A DNA stretch of 64,000 nucleotides from NCBI GenBank assembly GCA_937926205.1, contig CALEYL010000032.1, positions 1 through 64,000 of the forward strand. Direction: 5' to 3'. The notes under the pieces were generated by a model. That model was not told where the DNA came from and made no database searches. It saw only the letters and a list, made by a program, of their open reading frames with translations. Shown here in pieces: positions 23,298-32,023 of this stretch; position 1 is the first letter of the stretch; every line of letters starts with the position of its first letter. Position numbers and translations under genes: made by a program. The stretch comes from an uncultured Saprospiraceae bacterium. Lineage in GTDB: Bacteria > Bacteroidota > Bacteroidia > Chitinophagales > Saprospiraceae.

Positions 23298-24511
23298 ACC
23301 AGAAAGGCTAATGCGAAAAGCGCCACCGAAATGATGATGCCGTACATGAATATGCCGTAACAGATGCTGAGGTAGCGGTATTTTTTGGCCAGTACAATGC
23401 CGAGGTAGAAAAGGTCTTTGGTCATGGAGCTGTAGAGAAAATCGCGGTCTTTGATCATTTCCATGATGCCCCAGTGGAAATCGTCGAAGCGCATGTTGAA
23501 AAAATTGCCGAAGAAAAGCAGGTTGGCCCGCTTTTGTTCAATGTCTTCCCGGGTAACATTACCCTCTGTCACTTTGGGGCGCGTGGACAGAATGGCAAAT
23601 ACCAGCGCCACCAGGCAAACGCAGAGCAAAACGATGGTTGGCGGTACGAGCCGGGGAATCTCCCCAAACTTCGGCACCAGATTAGAAACGACAATGGAAA
23701 TAATGATGGCGTTGATACTCAGCATGATATTGGCCTTGCTGTCGGCAATGGAACTGAGGTTGATGTGGGTGCGGTAGGTAGTTCGGTACATGGTTTCCAC
23801 CCCGCGGCCAAGGTTGATTTCTTTGAGGTCGTAATCTTTGCTTTTCAGTTTTTGCTTCTTTTTCTTTTTGTCGCCCCCAAAAATGGCATCATCGATGAGT
23901 TCGGCCAGTTTGGGGTTTACCCGCAGTTTTTGTTTGCGCAGCTGGCGGACGTGTTTTTGTTTTTGCTCGCTGTACAACTCAAGGGCGGCATCGGTATGGT
24001 ATTGGTGGTTGGTCATGAAATCAAGCTCAAAGTCGAGCCATTCCTGATCGGACATGACAATGTTTTGGGTGACCAGCAACTCCTGCCGCAATTTGCCGCA
24101 ACGCTCCCAGTAGTATTCGTTGCCAAGGTGTGAAAGGTCGGCGTCACAAAGAATTTCTTCGGTCAGGTTGCGCGGCTGTTGCGGCAATTTGGTGGCCATG
24201 ATGCAGCCGATGATGCGGTTGATCTTTTCTTCAGGATAGGGATTTTGGGCAAAAAACCTGCGTGCATGCTCACAGGAACGCAGCTCGTGACCTGCAGGGC
24301 CCTCATTATAGCCGGTATCGTGAAACCAGGCTGCCAGTTGCACAATTTCTAAGCTTTCGGCGTCAAGTTGGCTGTCTTCAGCCAGTCGGCCTACCGCTTC
24401 GAAGGTGTAGCGCGTGTGTTGCAAATCGTGAAAAAAGTATTCCGGTTTGACATTTGCTTCAATAAAAGCGGTTACATGCGCTTCTGCTGCTGCCAGGATG
24501 TTATTTGCCAT
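23294..24511 (-). CDS. HD-domain phosphohydrolase fused to a Pycsar-effector-type membrane domain
   Basis: The protein is 405 residues. Residues about 10-190 form an HD domain with FFHDLQHT, AAWFHDTGY (His-Asp at 64-65) and CDADLSHLG supplying metal ligands. After a lysine-rich linker (GGDKKKKKQKLKSK), residues about 245-405 match the Pycsar effector transmembrane family (DUF5706): RTTYRTHINLSSIADSKANIMLSINAIIISIV, two hydrophobic segments, then a C-terminal pair. In Pycsar defence, such membrane effectors respond to cCMP or cUMP made by a nearby cyclase. No cyclase is adjacent here, so this may be a housekeeping or self-limiting version in which the HD part degrades the nucleotide. Stop and next start overlap by 4 bp. 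Confidence 0.85.
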   Translation of the reverse strand: MANNILAAAEAHVTAFIEANVKPEYFFHDLQHTRYTFEAVGRLAEDSQLDAESLEIVQLAAWFHDTGYNEGPAGHELRSCEHARRFFAQNPYPEEKINRIIGCIMATKLPQQPRNLTEEILCDADLSHLGNEYYWERCGKLRQELLVTQNIVMSDQEWLDFELDFMTNHQYHTDAALELYSEQKQKHVRQLRKQKLRVNPKLAELIDDAIFGGDKKKKKQKLKSKDYDLKEINLGRGVETMYRTTYRTHINLSSIADSKANIMLSINAIIISIVVSNLVPKFGEIPRLVPPTIVLLCVCLVALVFAILSTRPKVTEGNVTREDIEQKRANLLFFGNFFNMRFDDFHWGIMEMIKDRDFLYSSMTKDLFYLGIVLAKKYRYLSICYGIFMYGIIISVALFALAFLV

Positions 24512-24580
24512 TTTTTGGTATGTTGAATGGCAAAGATAGACTTTACGATCAACATTGTGGTCCCTGCCGGAAACAAGGGT

Positions 24581-25582
24581 TTATTTGCAATTTCCACCGC
24601 TGATCTGGTATTCGCCGGATGCCAGTCGGGTTGTACCGGCGTTCAGCGTTACAGCAATGGTTTCCATGATTTCATCAATGGATGCATGGTCGAAATTTCC
24701 GGAGAAGGGGCAAGCGGAAATATTGGTGTTGCCGGCCAGCCTGATCCGTACCTTGTAGTGCCGTTCCAGCGCTTCCACAACCCGATCTAAAGAAGTGCCC
24801 CGGAAAGAAAGCTTCCCTGTGCGCCAGGAATGCGCCTGGAGCTCAGGGGCTTTTTTTTGTGCAAGGCTGCCATCGGGGCGGCAAATGCCCCGCTGGCCTG
24901 CACCCAGCATCAAGGCTTCGTCGGAAGTTTTACCCTGAAGGGAAACTTTGCCGCGTTCCACTTCCACTTCGGTTTGTAATTCGTCGCGATAAGCGCGCAC
25001 ATTAAAAGCCGTACCCAGAACCTGTACGGTAGCGTAATCTGTAACAATGATGAAGGGGTGTGAAGGATCTTTGACGACATCAAAATAAGCCTCGCCGCTC
25101 AACGTAATCCGTCGTACAGGATTCTGATGCATATCCGGCGCATAAGCGATCCGGCTGTTTTCGTTTAACATCAATGTGGAGCCATCCGGTAATTTCACTT
25201 CGCGGTGTTCGCCGGGTTTGGTGCTGATGGCCACGATTGCTGCAGGCGAGGTGTTGGTGTAAACCTGCCAGATCGCAATACAACCGACCACAAGCGCAAT
25301 AGATGCCGCAATGGCCATCCAGTTGCGCCGGGGTTTAAGCGGCACTACTTTGGTTTCGGCAGCCTGCATTTTTGCTTTTAATTGGGCAAAGCCCGCCTGG
25401 ACATCCGGCTGGTACCCGGATTTATAGCGAGCGCCCATTTCCCAGGCTTTTTCAGTCTGACGGGCGAGGGCTTCGTTTTCAGCATCTGCCTGACGCCATT
25501 GATCAAGCTCATTGGCCGATGCTTCACTCAGGGTTCCCCTGAGTTTTTGATGAAGGAGTTGTATGTACTTAGGAATACTCAT
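24581..25582 (-). CDS. FecR-family anti-sigma factor
   Basis: The 333-residue inner-membrane protein has a cytoplasmic sigma-binding N-terminus (about 1-85), one membrane segment (NWMAIAASIALVVGCIAIW, about 87-106), a periplasmic FecR domain (STKPGEHREVKLPDGSTLMLNENSRI...GEAYFDV) and a C-terminal DUF4974 domain that normally contacts a TonB-dependent receptor. It lies 101 bp after the ECF sigma gene in the same direction, the standard pairing. The expected receptor (susC-like) gene is not downstream; the HD/Pycsar-like gene follows instead. Confidence 0.92.
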   Translation of the reverse strand: MSIPKYIQLLHQKLRGTLSEASANELDQWRQADAENEALARQTEKAWEMGARYKSGYQPDVQAGFAQLKAKMQAAETKVVPLKPRRNWMAIAASIALVVGCIAIWQVYTNTSPAAIVAISTKPGEHREVKLPDGSTLMLNENSRIAYAPDMHQNPVRRITLSGEAYFDVVKDPSHPFIIVTDYATVQVLGTAFNVRAYRDELQTEVEVERGKVSLQGKTSDEALMLGAGQRGICRPDGSLAQKKAPELQAHSWRTGKLSFRGTSLDRVVEALERHYKVRIRLAGNTNISACPFSGNFDHASIDEIMETIAVTLNAGTTRLASGEYQISGGNCK

Positions 25583-25683
25583 TTTATTTGCTCAGTTCCG
25601 ATTGTCAGACACGAATACAGACGGCGCCCCCTATGTCTGTTTATACATTTTTTGTCGGGTATCCGGCATTTCAGCTAAGGTTT

Positions 25684-26235
25684 TCAGGTTTCCATCCAGG
25701 GCTGCAATGCTGCGCGCATGTGTTTCAGGGCTTTTACAATCTGATTTTCAACGGTTTTTATAGAAATGCCAAGGTGATCGGCGATTTCCTGGTACGACAT
25801 TTCTTCAAAACGGCTCAAGACAAAAACTACCCGGCATTTTTCCGGTAGTTCATCAATAGAACGGTCTATCAGCTGCTGCAATTCTTCTGAATCCAGTTGC
25901 TGGGTGACGGAGGGTTCTGCACTCTCCACGTTCAGTAGTTTGTCTTCGTCGTCGGTGATTTTTTTCCGGTCGCGGATGTGATTGAGCGCTTTGTTAACGA
26001 CAGCGCGCCGGAGATACGCTTTGATGGATATGGCAAAAGTAATGTCTTCTTTTTTTCGCCATAATTCCATAAAAACCTCTTGTGTCAGGTCTTCAGCGAG
26101 GCGCGCGTCTGCCACAATGCGGACAGCTGTCTGGCAAAGATAAGCATAGTGTAGCTGAAAAAGCGCTTCTATGGCTTTTTCACTATCCTGCCGGAACAAG
26201 GATTGAATTTCCAGGTCGGTGTATTGCTGCTGCAA
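25684..26235 (-). CDS. ECF RNA polymerase sigma factor
   Basis: The 183-residue protein shows sigma region 2 (YAYLCQTAVRIVADARLAEDLTQEVFMELWRKKEDI) and region 4 (LPEKCRVVFVLSRFEEMSYQEIADHLGISIKTVENQI) of the Bacteroidota FecI-like group. It directs polymerase to target promoters when released by its anti-sigma factor, encoded next. The target regulon is not in the window. It is divergent from the AGCS symporter, with 247 bp between starts. Confidence 0.93.
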   Translation of the reverse strand: MQQQYTDLEIQSLFRQDSEKAIEALFQLHYAYLCQTAVRIVADARLAEDLTQEVFMELWRKKEDITFAISIKAYLRRAVVNKALNHIRDRKKITDDEDKLLNVESAEPSVTQQLDSEELQQLIDRSIDELPEKCRVVFVLSRFEEMSYQEIADHLGISIKTVENQIVKALKHMRAALQPWMET

Positions 26236-26482
26236 GTTGCCATTTCAGTTTAAAGTTCCAAAAATAGCATTTCTGTTCAATTGAAGCACCCGACTTTATG
26301 CTTTTCAGCAAAATAGAGAAATTCATTTTGCCTGCATAGGAGGCATTTCGGCCAACTAAAACGTTCCTTTCACTGAAGCTGGCCAATTTCAGGGCTGTTT
26401 TTTTGAATAATCAGGAAGATTCAAATACCTTAACGGCTTGATCGCAATTCCTGCGGCAGGAACCTAAAATCATTTACTGACT

Positions 26483-28018
26483 ATGAAAAGATCTTTATTA
26501 CTCTTTTTGACCACCTTGTTAACGCCTTTGATCGCTTTTGCACAGGAAGCGCAAAAAGGTCTGGATGAGCGCATTAACGACGCTTTTCAGCCCATTACGG
26601 CGGCTGTCGAAAGCATTGTTTTTTACTCCATTCCACTTGGAGAAGGAGTGAATTTGCCGATTGTATTGGTTGTGTTGATCACCGGCGCCACGCTTTTTAC
26701 CATATACTTTAAGTTCATACAATTCACCAAATTCAAAGTTTCCCTGCTGACGGTGAGTGGAAAGTATACTGACCCGAGCGACGCAGGCGAAGTGTCTCAC
26801 TTTCAGGCTTTGTCTGCTGCCCTTTCCGGCACAGTAGGTCTTGGCAACATTGCCGGTGTAGCCATTGCCGTTTCGCTGGGTGGTCCCGGCGCTACCTTCT
26901 GGATGATTCTGGCTGGTTTGCTGGGGATGGCATCAAAATTCACGGAATGTACTCTTGGGGTAAAATACCGGGATATTGGCCCAGATGGTACCGTTTATGG
27001 CGGACCTATGTATTACCTGACAAAAGGACTCGCTGAAAAAGGCCAGAAAAATCTGGGAAAAGTACTCGCTGTATTTTTTGCCATCATGTGTGTCGGCGGC
27101 TCTTTTGGCGGCGGAAACATGTTTCAGGTCAACCAGGCAGCCGTTCAGTTCAACAACATGATCGGCGCCACTTCCGGCTCTGCCGGATTGATTTTTGGTG
27201 TTGTGATTTCTGCTGTTACGGCGGTGGTAATCATTGGTGGAATCAAGCGCATCGCTTCGGTAACTGATAAATTAGTACCCATTATGTGCGGCATCTACCT
27301 GGTTGCCGGTCTGATTATTTTGTTTTCTCATTTCACGCACATTCCGGCAGCGTTTGGTAAGATTCTTGCCGGCGCGTTTACCCCAATGGGCATTACCGGC
27401 GGTTTTGTGGGTGTCCTGGTACAAGGCTTTCGCCGGGCAGCTTTTTCAAACGAAGCCGGTGTGGGTTCTGCTGCTATCGCACACTCCGCTGTGCGCACCA
27501 AATTCGCCGCCAGTGAAGGCATCGTGGCTTTGCTCGAGCCTTTCATTGATACCGTTGTTATTTGTACCATGACTGCATTGGTCGTTATCATTACCAACGA
27601 CGATGGCGGCATCATGACTTACGGACAAGGCACGCCGGATGGGGTAGTGGCGACTTCCAAAGCTTTTGCAACCGTCTTACCCTGGTTTCCTTATGTACTT
27701 ACGGTTGCAGTGGTGTTGTTTGCCTTCTCGACGATGATTTCGTGGTCCTACTATGGTCTCCAAAGCTGGATGTACCTGTTTGGCAGGACGAAATTCAACG
27801 ACTACTTCTATAAAATCCTGTTCTGTATCTTCATCATCATTGGGGCAGCTTCCAGTCTGGGAGCCGTGACAGCCTTTTCAGACGCCATGATCTTTGCGAT
27901 GGTGGTACCCAACATGATTGGTCTGGTCTTCTTGTTGCCTGTTGTGCGCGAGGAGGTCAATAAGTTTATGGAACACGTTGGTAAGGTCAATCGCGGCGAG
28001 ATTACGTTCAAAAAATAG
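26483..28018 (+). CDS. Sodium:alanine symporter (AGCS family)
   Basis: The 511-residue inner-membrane protein imports alanine or glycine with sodium. It shows family signatures: the SALSGTVGLGNIAGVAIAVSLGGPGATFWM segment and GFRRAAFSNEAGVGSAAIAHS. About ten hydrophobic segments follow an N-terminal signal-like stretch ending AFAQ, an extension commonly seen in Bacteroidota members. It is monocistronic, ending at a strong bidirectional terminator shared with nadB. Confidence 0.93.
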   Translation: MKRSLLLFLTTLLTPLIAFAQEAQKGLDERINDAFQPITAAVESIVFYSIPLGEGVNLPIVLVVLITGATLFTIYFKFIQFTKFKVSLLTVSGKYTDPSDAGEVSHFQALSAALSGTVGLGNIAGVAIAVSLGGPGATFWMILAGLLGMASKFTECTLGVKYRDIGPDGTVYGGPMYYLTKGLAEKGQKNLGKVLAVFFAIMCVGGSFGGGNMFQVNQAAVQFNNMIGATSGSAGLIFGVVISAVTAVVIIGGIKRIASVTDKLVPIMCGIYLVAGLIILFSHFTHIPAAFGKILAGAFTPMGITGGFVGVLVQGFRRAAFSNEAGVGSAAIAHSAVRTKFAASEGIVALLEPFIDTVVICTMTALVVIITNDDGGIMTYGQGTPDGVVATSKAFATVLPWFPYVLTVAVVLFAFSTMISWSYYGLQSWMYLFGRTKFNDYFYKILFCIFIIIGAASSLGAVTAFSDAMIFAMVVPNMIGLVFLLPVVREEVNKFMEHVGKVNRGEITFKK

Positions 28019-28044
28019 TTTTTGGACGCGCGGAAAAGAAATAC

Positions 28045-28079
28045 AAAACCTATAAGGTCTTGAAGACCTTATAGGTTTT
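28045..28079. terminator. Bidirectional terminator between the symporter gene and nadB
   Basis: A perfect 16-bp stem (AAAACCTATAAGGTCT and its complement) with a 3-nt TGA loop is flanked by A- and T-rich tails, so it can end transcription from both convergent genes. Confidence 0.9.
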
Positions 28080-28085
28080 TGTTTT

Positions 28086-29687
28086 TTACAAAATAGAATC
28101 CTGCAGAAAATCAAACTTCTCGGGGTAATCGGTGGTGTAGTGCAGTCCGCGGCTTTCGTGGCGCATACTTGCGGAACGCGTAATGAGATAGGCAATGGTA
28201 ATGAGGTTGCGCAGTTCGCACAATTGCGGCGAAATGGTCGTTGCGCCATACAACTCTTCCGTTTCTTTGTAGAGCAGCCAAAGCCGGTCGGTGGCGCGTT
28301 GAAGACGCACATTGGAGCGCACAATCCCCACATAGCTGCTCATGATTTCCTTGAGTTCTTTCAAGCTCTGCGTGATGAGCACCATTTCTTTCGGATCGGT
28401 TGTGCCCCCAGTATTCCAGTGGGGAATCCCTTTTTTAAAGCTAATGCTGTCGATGATGTGAAGCACATCCGCCTGGATGCGGTCGGCAAAAACCATCGCC
28501 TCCAACAGGGAGTTGGACGCCAGGCGATTGGCGCCGTGTAGTCCCGTACAGGTACATTCGCCGCAGGCATACAGGTTTTTAATGGTGCTTCTTCCCGCCA
28601 GATCAACGCGGATACCGCCACAAAGGTAGTGGCAGGCCGGTACAACCGGAATCATGTCCTTCATCGGGTCAATGCCAATGCTGATGCACTTTTCGTAAAT
28701 CGTTGGAAAATGGGCCAGAAACGCTTCCTTTTCCAAATGGCGGCAATCGAGGAACATGCATTCTTCGCCGCTGATTTTCATTTCGTTGTCTATGGCGCGC
28801 GCTACGATGTCGCGTGGGGCGAGCGACAATCGTTCGTCGTATTTGTGCATGAACTCCTGGCCGTCGCGGCTTTTCAAAATACCGCCAAAGCCCCGGACGG
28901 CTTCTGAAATCAAAAAAGAAGGGTTGTCACCCGCCGGATTATAAAGGGAGGTCGGATGGAACTGTACAAATTCCATGTTTTCAACATGCCCTTTGGCACG
29001 ATAGACCATGGCAATGCCGTCGCCGCTGGCGATGACGGGATTGGTGGTGCTTCGGTAAACCTGGCCTGCGCCGCCGGTAGCGATCACCGTAACGCGGGAG
29101 AGGAAGGTTTCAATGACGCCGCTGAGTTTGTTCAACGCATAAGCGCCGTAACACTCAATGGACGGTGTGAGGCGCGTAACGTTGTAGCCGAGATGGTGCT
29201 GGGTTATGATGTCCACCACAAAATAATGCTCCAGTACATGTATGTTGGATAAGGTATCTGCTTTGGCGATCAGTGCGCGCTGAATTTCCCAGCCGGTAAG
29301 GTCTTTGAAGTGAAGAATCCGGTTTTCGCTGTGCCCGCCTTCGCGGCCCAGATCGTAAGATTCACTTTTATCTTTGTCGAAACGGGTGCCCCATTCAATG
29401 ATCTCACGAACCCGCTCGGGGCCTTCTTTGATGACAATTTCAACGGCTTCACGACTGCAAAGGCCATCTCCGGCATCCAGGGTGTCTTCGATGTGTTTTT
29501 CAAAGGAGTCTTTTTCGATGTCCCAAACGGCAGCCACTCCCCCCTGAGCATAGCGGGTATTGCTTTCGTTTTCAACAGTTTTGGTCAGCACCGTCACTTT
29601 TAGATCGGGGCGTTTTTCGGCAATTTTGATCGCCGTGGTCAGTCCGCCAATACCGGCGCCGAGGATTAGGATGTCCGTTTCGACCAT
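28086..29687 (-). CDS. nadB: L-aspartate oxidase
   Basis: The 533-residue flavoenzyme oxidises aspartate to iminoaspartate, the first step of de novo NAD synthesis. The FAD-binding GAGIGGLTTAIKIAE lies at residues 11-25, followed by NTRYAQGGVAAV, GREGGHSENRILHFKD and the GECTCTGLHGANRLASNSLLEA flavin-family signature. Length and motifs are those of NadB rather than succinate dehydrogenase, and no partner subunits are present. nadA and nadC are not in the window. It is convergent with the symporter gene. Confidence 0.94.
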   Translation of the reverse strand: MVETDILILGAGIGGLTTAIKIAEKRPDLKVTVLTKTVENESNTRYAQGGVAAVWDIEKDSFEKHIEDTLDAGDGLCSREAVEIVIKEGPERVREIIEWGTRFDKDKSESYDLGREGGHSENRILHFKDLTGWEIQRALIAKADTLSNIHVLEHYFVVDIITQHHLGYNVTRLTPSIECYGAYALNKLSGVIETFLSRVTVIATGGAGQVYRSTTNPVIASGDGIAMVYRAKGHVENMEFVQFHPTSLYNPAGDNPSFLISEAVRGFGGILKSRDGQEFMHKYDERLSLAPRDIVARAIDNEMKISGEECMFLDCRHLEKEAFLAHFPTIYEKCISIGIDPMKDMIPVVPACHYLCGGIRVDLAGRSTIKNLYACGECTCTGLHGANRLASNSLLEAMVFADRIQADVLHIIDSISFKKGIPHWNTGGTTDPKEMVLITQSLKELKEIMSSYVGIVRSNVRLQRATDRLWLLYKETEELYGATTISPQLCELRNLITIAYLITRSASMRHESRGLHYTTDYPEKFDFLQDSIL

Positions 29688-29697
29688 TGTTCAGATG

Positions 29698-29752
29698 TTA
29701 GACGTTAGAGTTAGACGTTAGATATGAGATATTAGACATTAGATATGAGATT
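29698..29752. repeat. 21-bp intergenic tandem repeat
   Basis: Two full 21-bp units beginning TTAGAC(G/A)TTAGATATGAGAT (29711-29731, 29732-29752) are preceded by a partial unit at 29698-29710. They sit between nadB and the deaminase gene. There are no spacers, so it is not a CRISPR array; slipped-strand expansion is the likely origin. Confidence 0.85.
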
Positions 29753-29825
29753 TAGGCGGTAGAGGGCAACGACGGGCTCTGGGTAAAGGGCCAAGTCCGA
29801 CTGTTCGGTCACCGAATTCAGGATG

Positions 29826-30269
29826 TTAACGCTTCGTTGCAAAAAAGTGTTTTAGCAGTATGCTGCACTCTTCGGATCGGATGCCAAATTCCATGCGGGT
29901 TTTTGGATGGAGCACCCCTTTCCCAAAGCGCATGAACCCCCTTTTGTCGTCTGCAGCGCCGTACACGAGGCGTCCCAGTTGCGCCCAGTAAAGCGCGCCG
30001 GCACACATGGCGCAGGGTTCCAGCGTAACGTAGAGGGTGCAGTCGTCGAGGTATTTGCTGTTGAGGTAGTTTGAAGCGGCTGTAAGGGCAATGATCTCGG
30101 CGTGCGCGGTGATGTCGTTTAGTTGCTCGGTTTGGTTGTATCCTCTGGCAATGATTTGATTCTGGCACACAACTACCGCCCCAACGGGTACTTCCCCTTC
30201 ATCAAAAGCGCGCTGGGCCTCCCGAAGGGCTTGTTGCATAAAATGGGCATCGGAATGGATGGTAAGCAT
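29826..30269 (-). CDS. tadA: tRNA-specific adenosine deaminase-type enzyme
   Basis: The protein is 147 residues from Met at 30269 (MLTIHSDAHFMQQALREAQ); the frame runs further upstream but that part is unlike the family. Zinc-site motifs TAHAEIIAL and PCAMCAGALYWAQLGRLVYGA are complete. It matches TadA, which makes inosine at tRNA position 34 of tRNA-Arg(ACG). A guanine or cytosine deaminase is a less likely alternative. The region between it and nadB holds only the 21-bp repeats. Confidence 0.88.
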   Translation of the reverse strand: MLTIHSDAHFMQQALREAQRAFDEGEVPVGAVVVCQNQIIARGYNQTEQLNDITAHAEIIALTAASNYLNSKYLDDCTLYVTLEPCAMCAGALYWAQLGRLVYGAADDKRGFMRFGKGVLHPKTRMEFGIRSEECSILLKHFFATKR

Positions 30270-30474
30270 GGAATGGTTTGGATGAATTGGGGCAAAATTA
30301 GGGAATTTGTAGCATTTGCAGGCTATTAGCCAATCCTTCTTTCGGCTTTCCATTTCCGGCCCAACGTCATTCAGCGGCAATTTTTTACACAAAAAATAAA
30401 CAATTAGTTTTATTTATTTTATTATTTGTTTTAAATTTATGACTTATTTCCATTTACAAACAAAAAACAAGACA

Positions 30475-30897
30475 ATGGTACAAATTCACCCGTATCTCAA
30501 CTTCAACGGCAACACAGAAGAGGTCTTTAATTTTTACAAATCCGTATTTGGCGGCGAGTTCAAAATGCTCCAGCGCTTTGGAGATATGCCCGGCGGCGAT
30601 CAAATGCCGGAAGCTGACAGGAATAAAATCATGCACGTCAATCTGCCCGTCGGCAAAGGCGAATTGATGGCAAGTGATGTACTGGAATCGCAAGGATACC
30701 CAAAAGCTGAAGGGAACAATATCTCTCTTTCTCTGATGGCTGATAGCAAAGATGAAGCTGATCGTATTTTTATGGGCCTCTCAGCAGGGGGCGTTGTCGA
30801 AATGCCGCTTCAGGATACCTTTTGGGGGGCTTACTTCGGCATGTTCAGCGACAAATTCGGCATCCGTTGGATGGTCAATTACGATTATCCGAAGTAG
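30475..30897 (+). CDS. PhnB-like VOC-superfamily protein
   Basis: The protein is 140 residues from Met at 30475 (MVQIHPYLNFNGNTEEVFNFYKSVFGGEF), the usual start of this family; the frame begins 12 codons earlier. It has the glyoxalase/bleomycin-resistance fold pattern with KIMHVNLPVGKGELMASD and WGAYFGMFSDKFGIRWMVNY. Members bind small ligands and some bind metal; no reaction can be assigned. A hairpin terminator follows. Confidence 0.88.
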   Translation: MVQIHPYLNFNGNTEEVFNFYKSVFGGEFKMLQRFGDMPGGDQMPEADRNKIMHVNLPVGKGELMASDVLESQGYPKAEGNNISLSLMADSKDEADRIFMGLSAGGVVEMPLQDTFWGAYFGMFSDKFGIRWMVNYDYPK

Positions 30898-30921
30898 AGC
30901 ACCCAGTCTGTAAACAAATCT

Positions 30922-30959
30922 AATCCCGGTGTGATCTTATTTGCACCGGGATTTGCGTT
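30922..30959 (+). terminator. Terminator of the VOC gene
   Basis: Stem AATCCCGGTG (30922-30931) pairs with CACCGGGATT (30944-30953), followed by TGCGTTTTG, about 25 bp after the stop codon. Confidence 0.7.
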
Positions 30960-31013
30960 TTGAAATGAACCGCTGCGTTGTATTTACCGGAAACCGGAAA
31001 GCAACGAATAACC

Positions 31014-31973
31014 TTATCTGCTCCAAATCAACCACCCTGTATAGCCGGCATAGAGCAGCAGCATGGTCCATCCTTCTACCCGGAAAAGCGTCATGGGACG
31101 AAGCACAAAGCAGGACACGAAAAGCAGGGTACTGGCGCCGATACACATCCCGAAATCGAGCATGGTCATGCCTTGCGGATAGAGTGGCGTAATGGTGGCA
31201 CTGACGCCAAGTATGAGAAAAACATTGAAAATATTGGAGCCGATGATGTTGCCGATGGCAATGTCGGCATTGCGTTTAAGAGCGGCTGCAATGGAGGTGG
31301 CCAGTTCCGGAATGGAAGTACCCGCCGCTACTAAGGTGAGACCAATGACAGAATCACTCAGGCCAAGGTTTTTGGCAATCACTACGGCATTATCCACCAT
31401 AATCTTGCCTCCAAGCGTTAGTCCGGCAATTCCTGCCACAATTAAAAGCAGCGAAAGCCAGATTGGATGAATTTTGTAATTCCCGCCATTCCCGTTATTC
31501 CCTTTTTTGGCCTCTCCAAAAGTATAATAGAGGTAAATGATAAAGAATCCCAACAGGATGATGCCGTCGCTGCGGTGCAATTCATTGTGGTCGCCACCGT
31601 CAATGAGCACATCGCCGGCCATGACGAAAACGACGATGGCTGCAAGCAGACTCAGCGGAATCTCTTTCCAGACCGTACTACTTTGCAGCGTGAGTGGGTA
31701 TATGGTTGCAGAGATGCCCAGAATGACCAGGATGTTAAAAATATTACTGCCCACCACGTTACCTACGGCCACATCCGCTTTTCCATCCAGCGCTGAAACG
31801 ACAGAGATTACCAGTTCGGGCGCTGAAGTACCCAGCGCCACAATGGTTAGTCCGATTACGATGTCCGGAATGTTGAATCGTTTGGCCACAGAAGTAGCGC
31901 CATTCACCATACCATTTGCACTAAAAGTGACGATAGCCAGACCAAGTGAGAAAAGCAATAAACTCAACAACAT
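31014..31973 (-). CDS. Sodium/calcium exchanger family protein (CaCA), copy A
   Basis: The 319-residue inner-membrane protein has about ten segments and the two inverted alpha repeats that form the ion site: GTSAPELVISVVSALDGKADVAVGN...GSNIFN in the first half and GTSIPELATSIAAALKRNADIAIGN...GSNIFN in the second. It probably exports calcium in exchange for sodium or protons (YrbG-like). It lies 50 bp downstream of a close paralogue in the same direction, likely one operon. Confidence 0.92.
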   Translation of the reverse strand: MLLSLLLFSLGLAIVTFSANGMVNGATSVAKRFNIPDIVIGLTIVALGTSAPELVISVVSALDGKADVAVGNVVGSNIFNILVILGISATIYPLTLQSSTVWKEIPLSLLAAIVVFVMAGDVLIDGGDHNELHRSDGIILLGFFIIYLYYTFGEAKKGNNGNGGNYKIHPIWLSLLLIVAGIAGLTLGGKIMVDNAVVIAKNLGLSDSVIGLTLVAAGTSIPELATSIAAALKRNADIAIGNIIGSNIFNVFLILGVSATITPLYPQGMTMLDFGMCIGASTLLFVSCFVLRPMTLFRVEGWTMLLLYAGYTGWLIWSR

Positions 31974-32023
31974 AACTCCATATATTTATACTCAGCGCAA
32001 GAATATTGTTGCTATTGCTCCGC

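Noticed and set aside
29698..29752. Possible CRISPR array
   Set aside because: Units are directly adjacent with no unique spacers and there are no cas genes.
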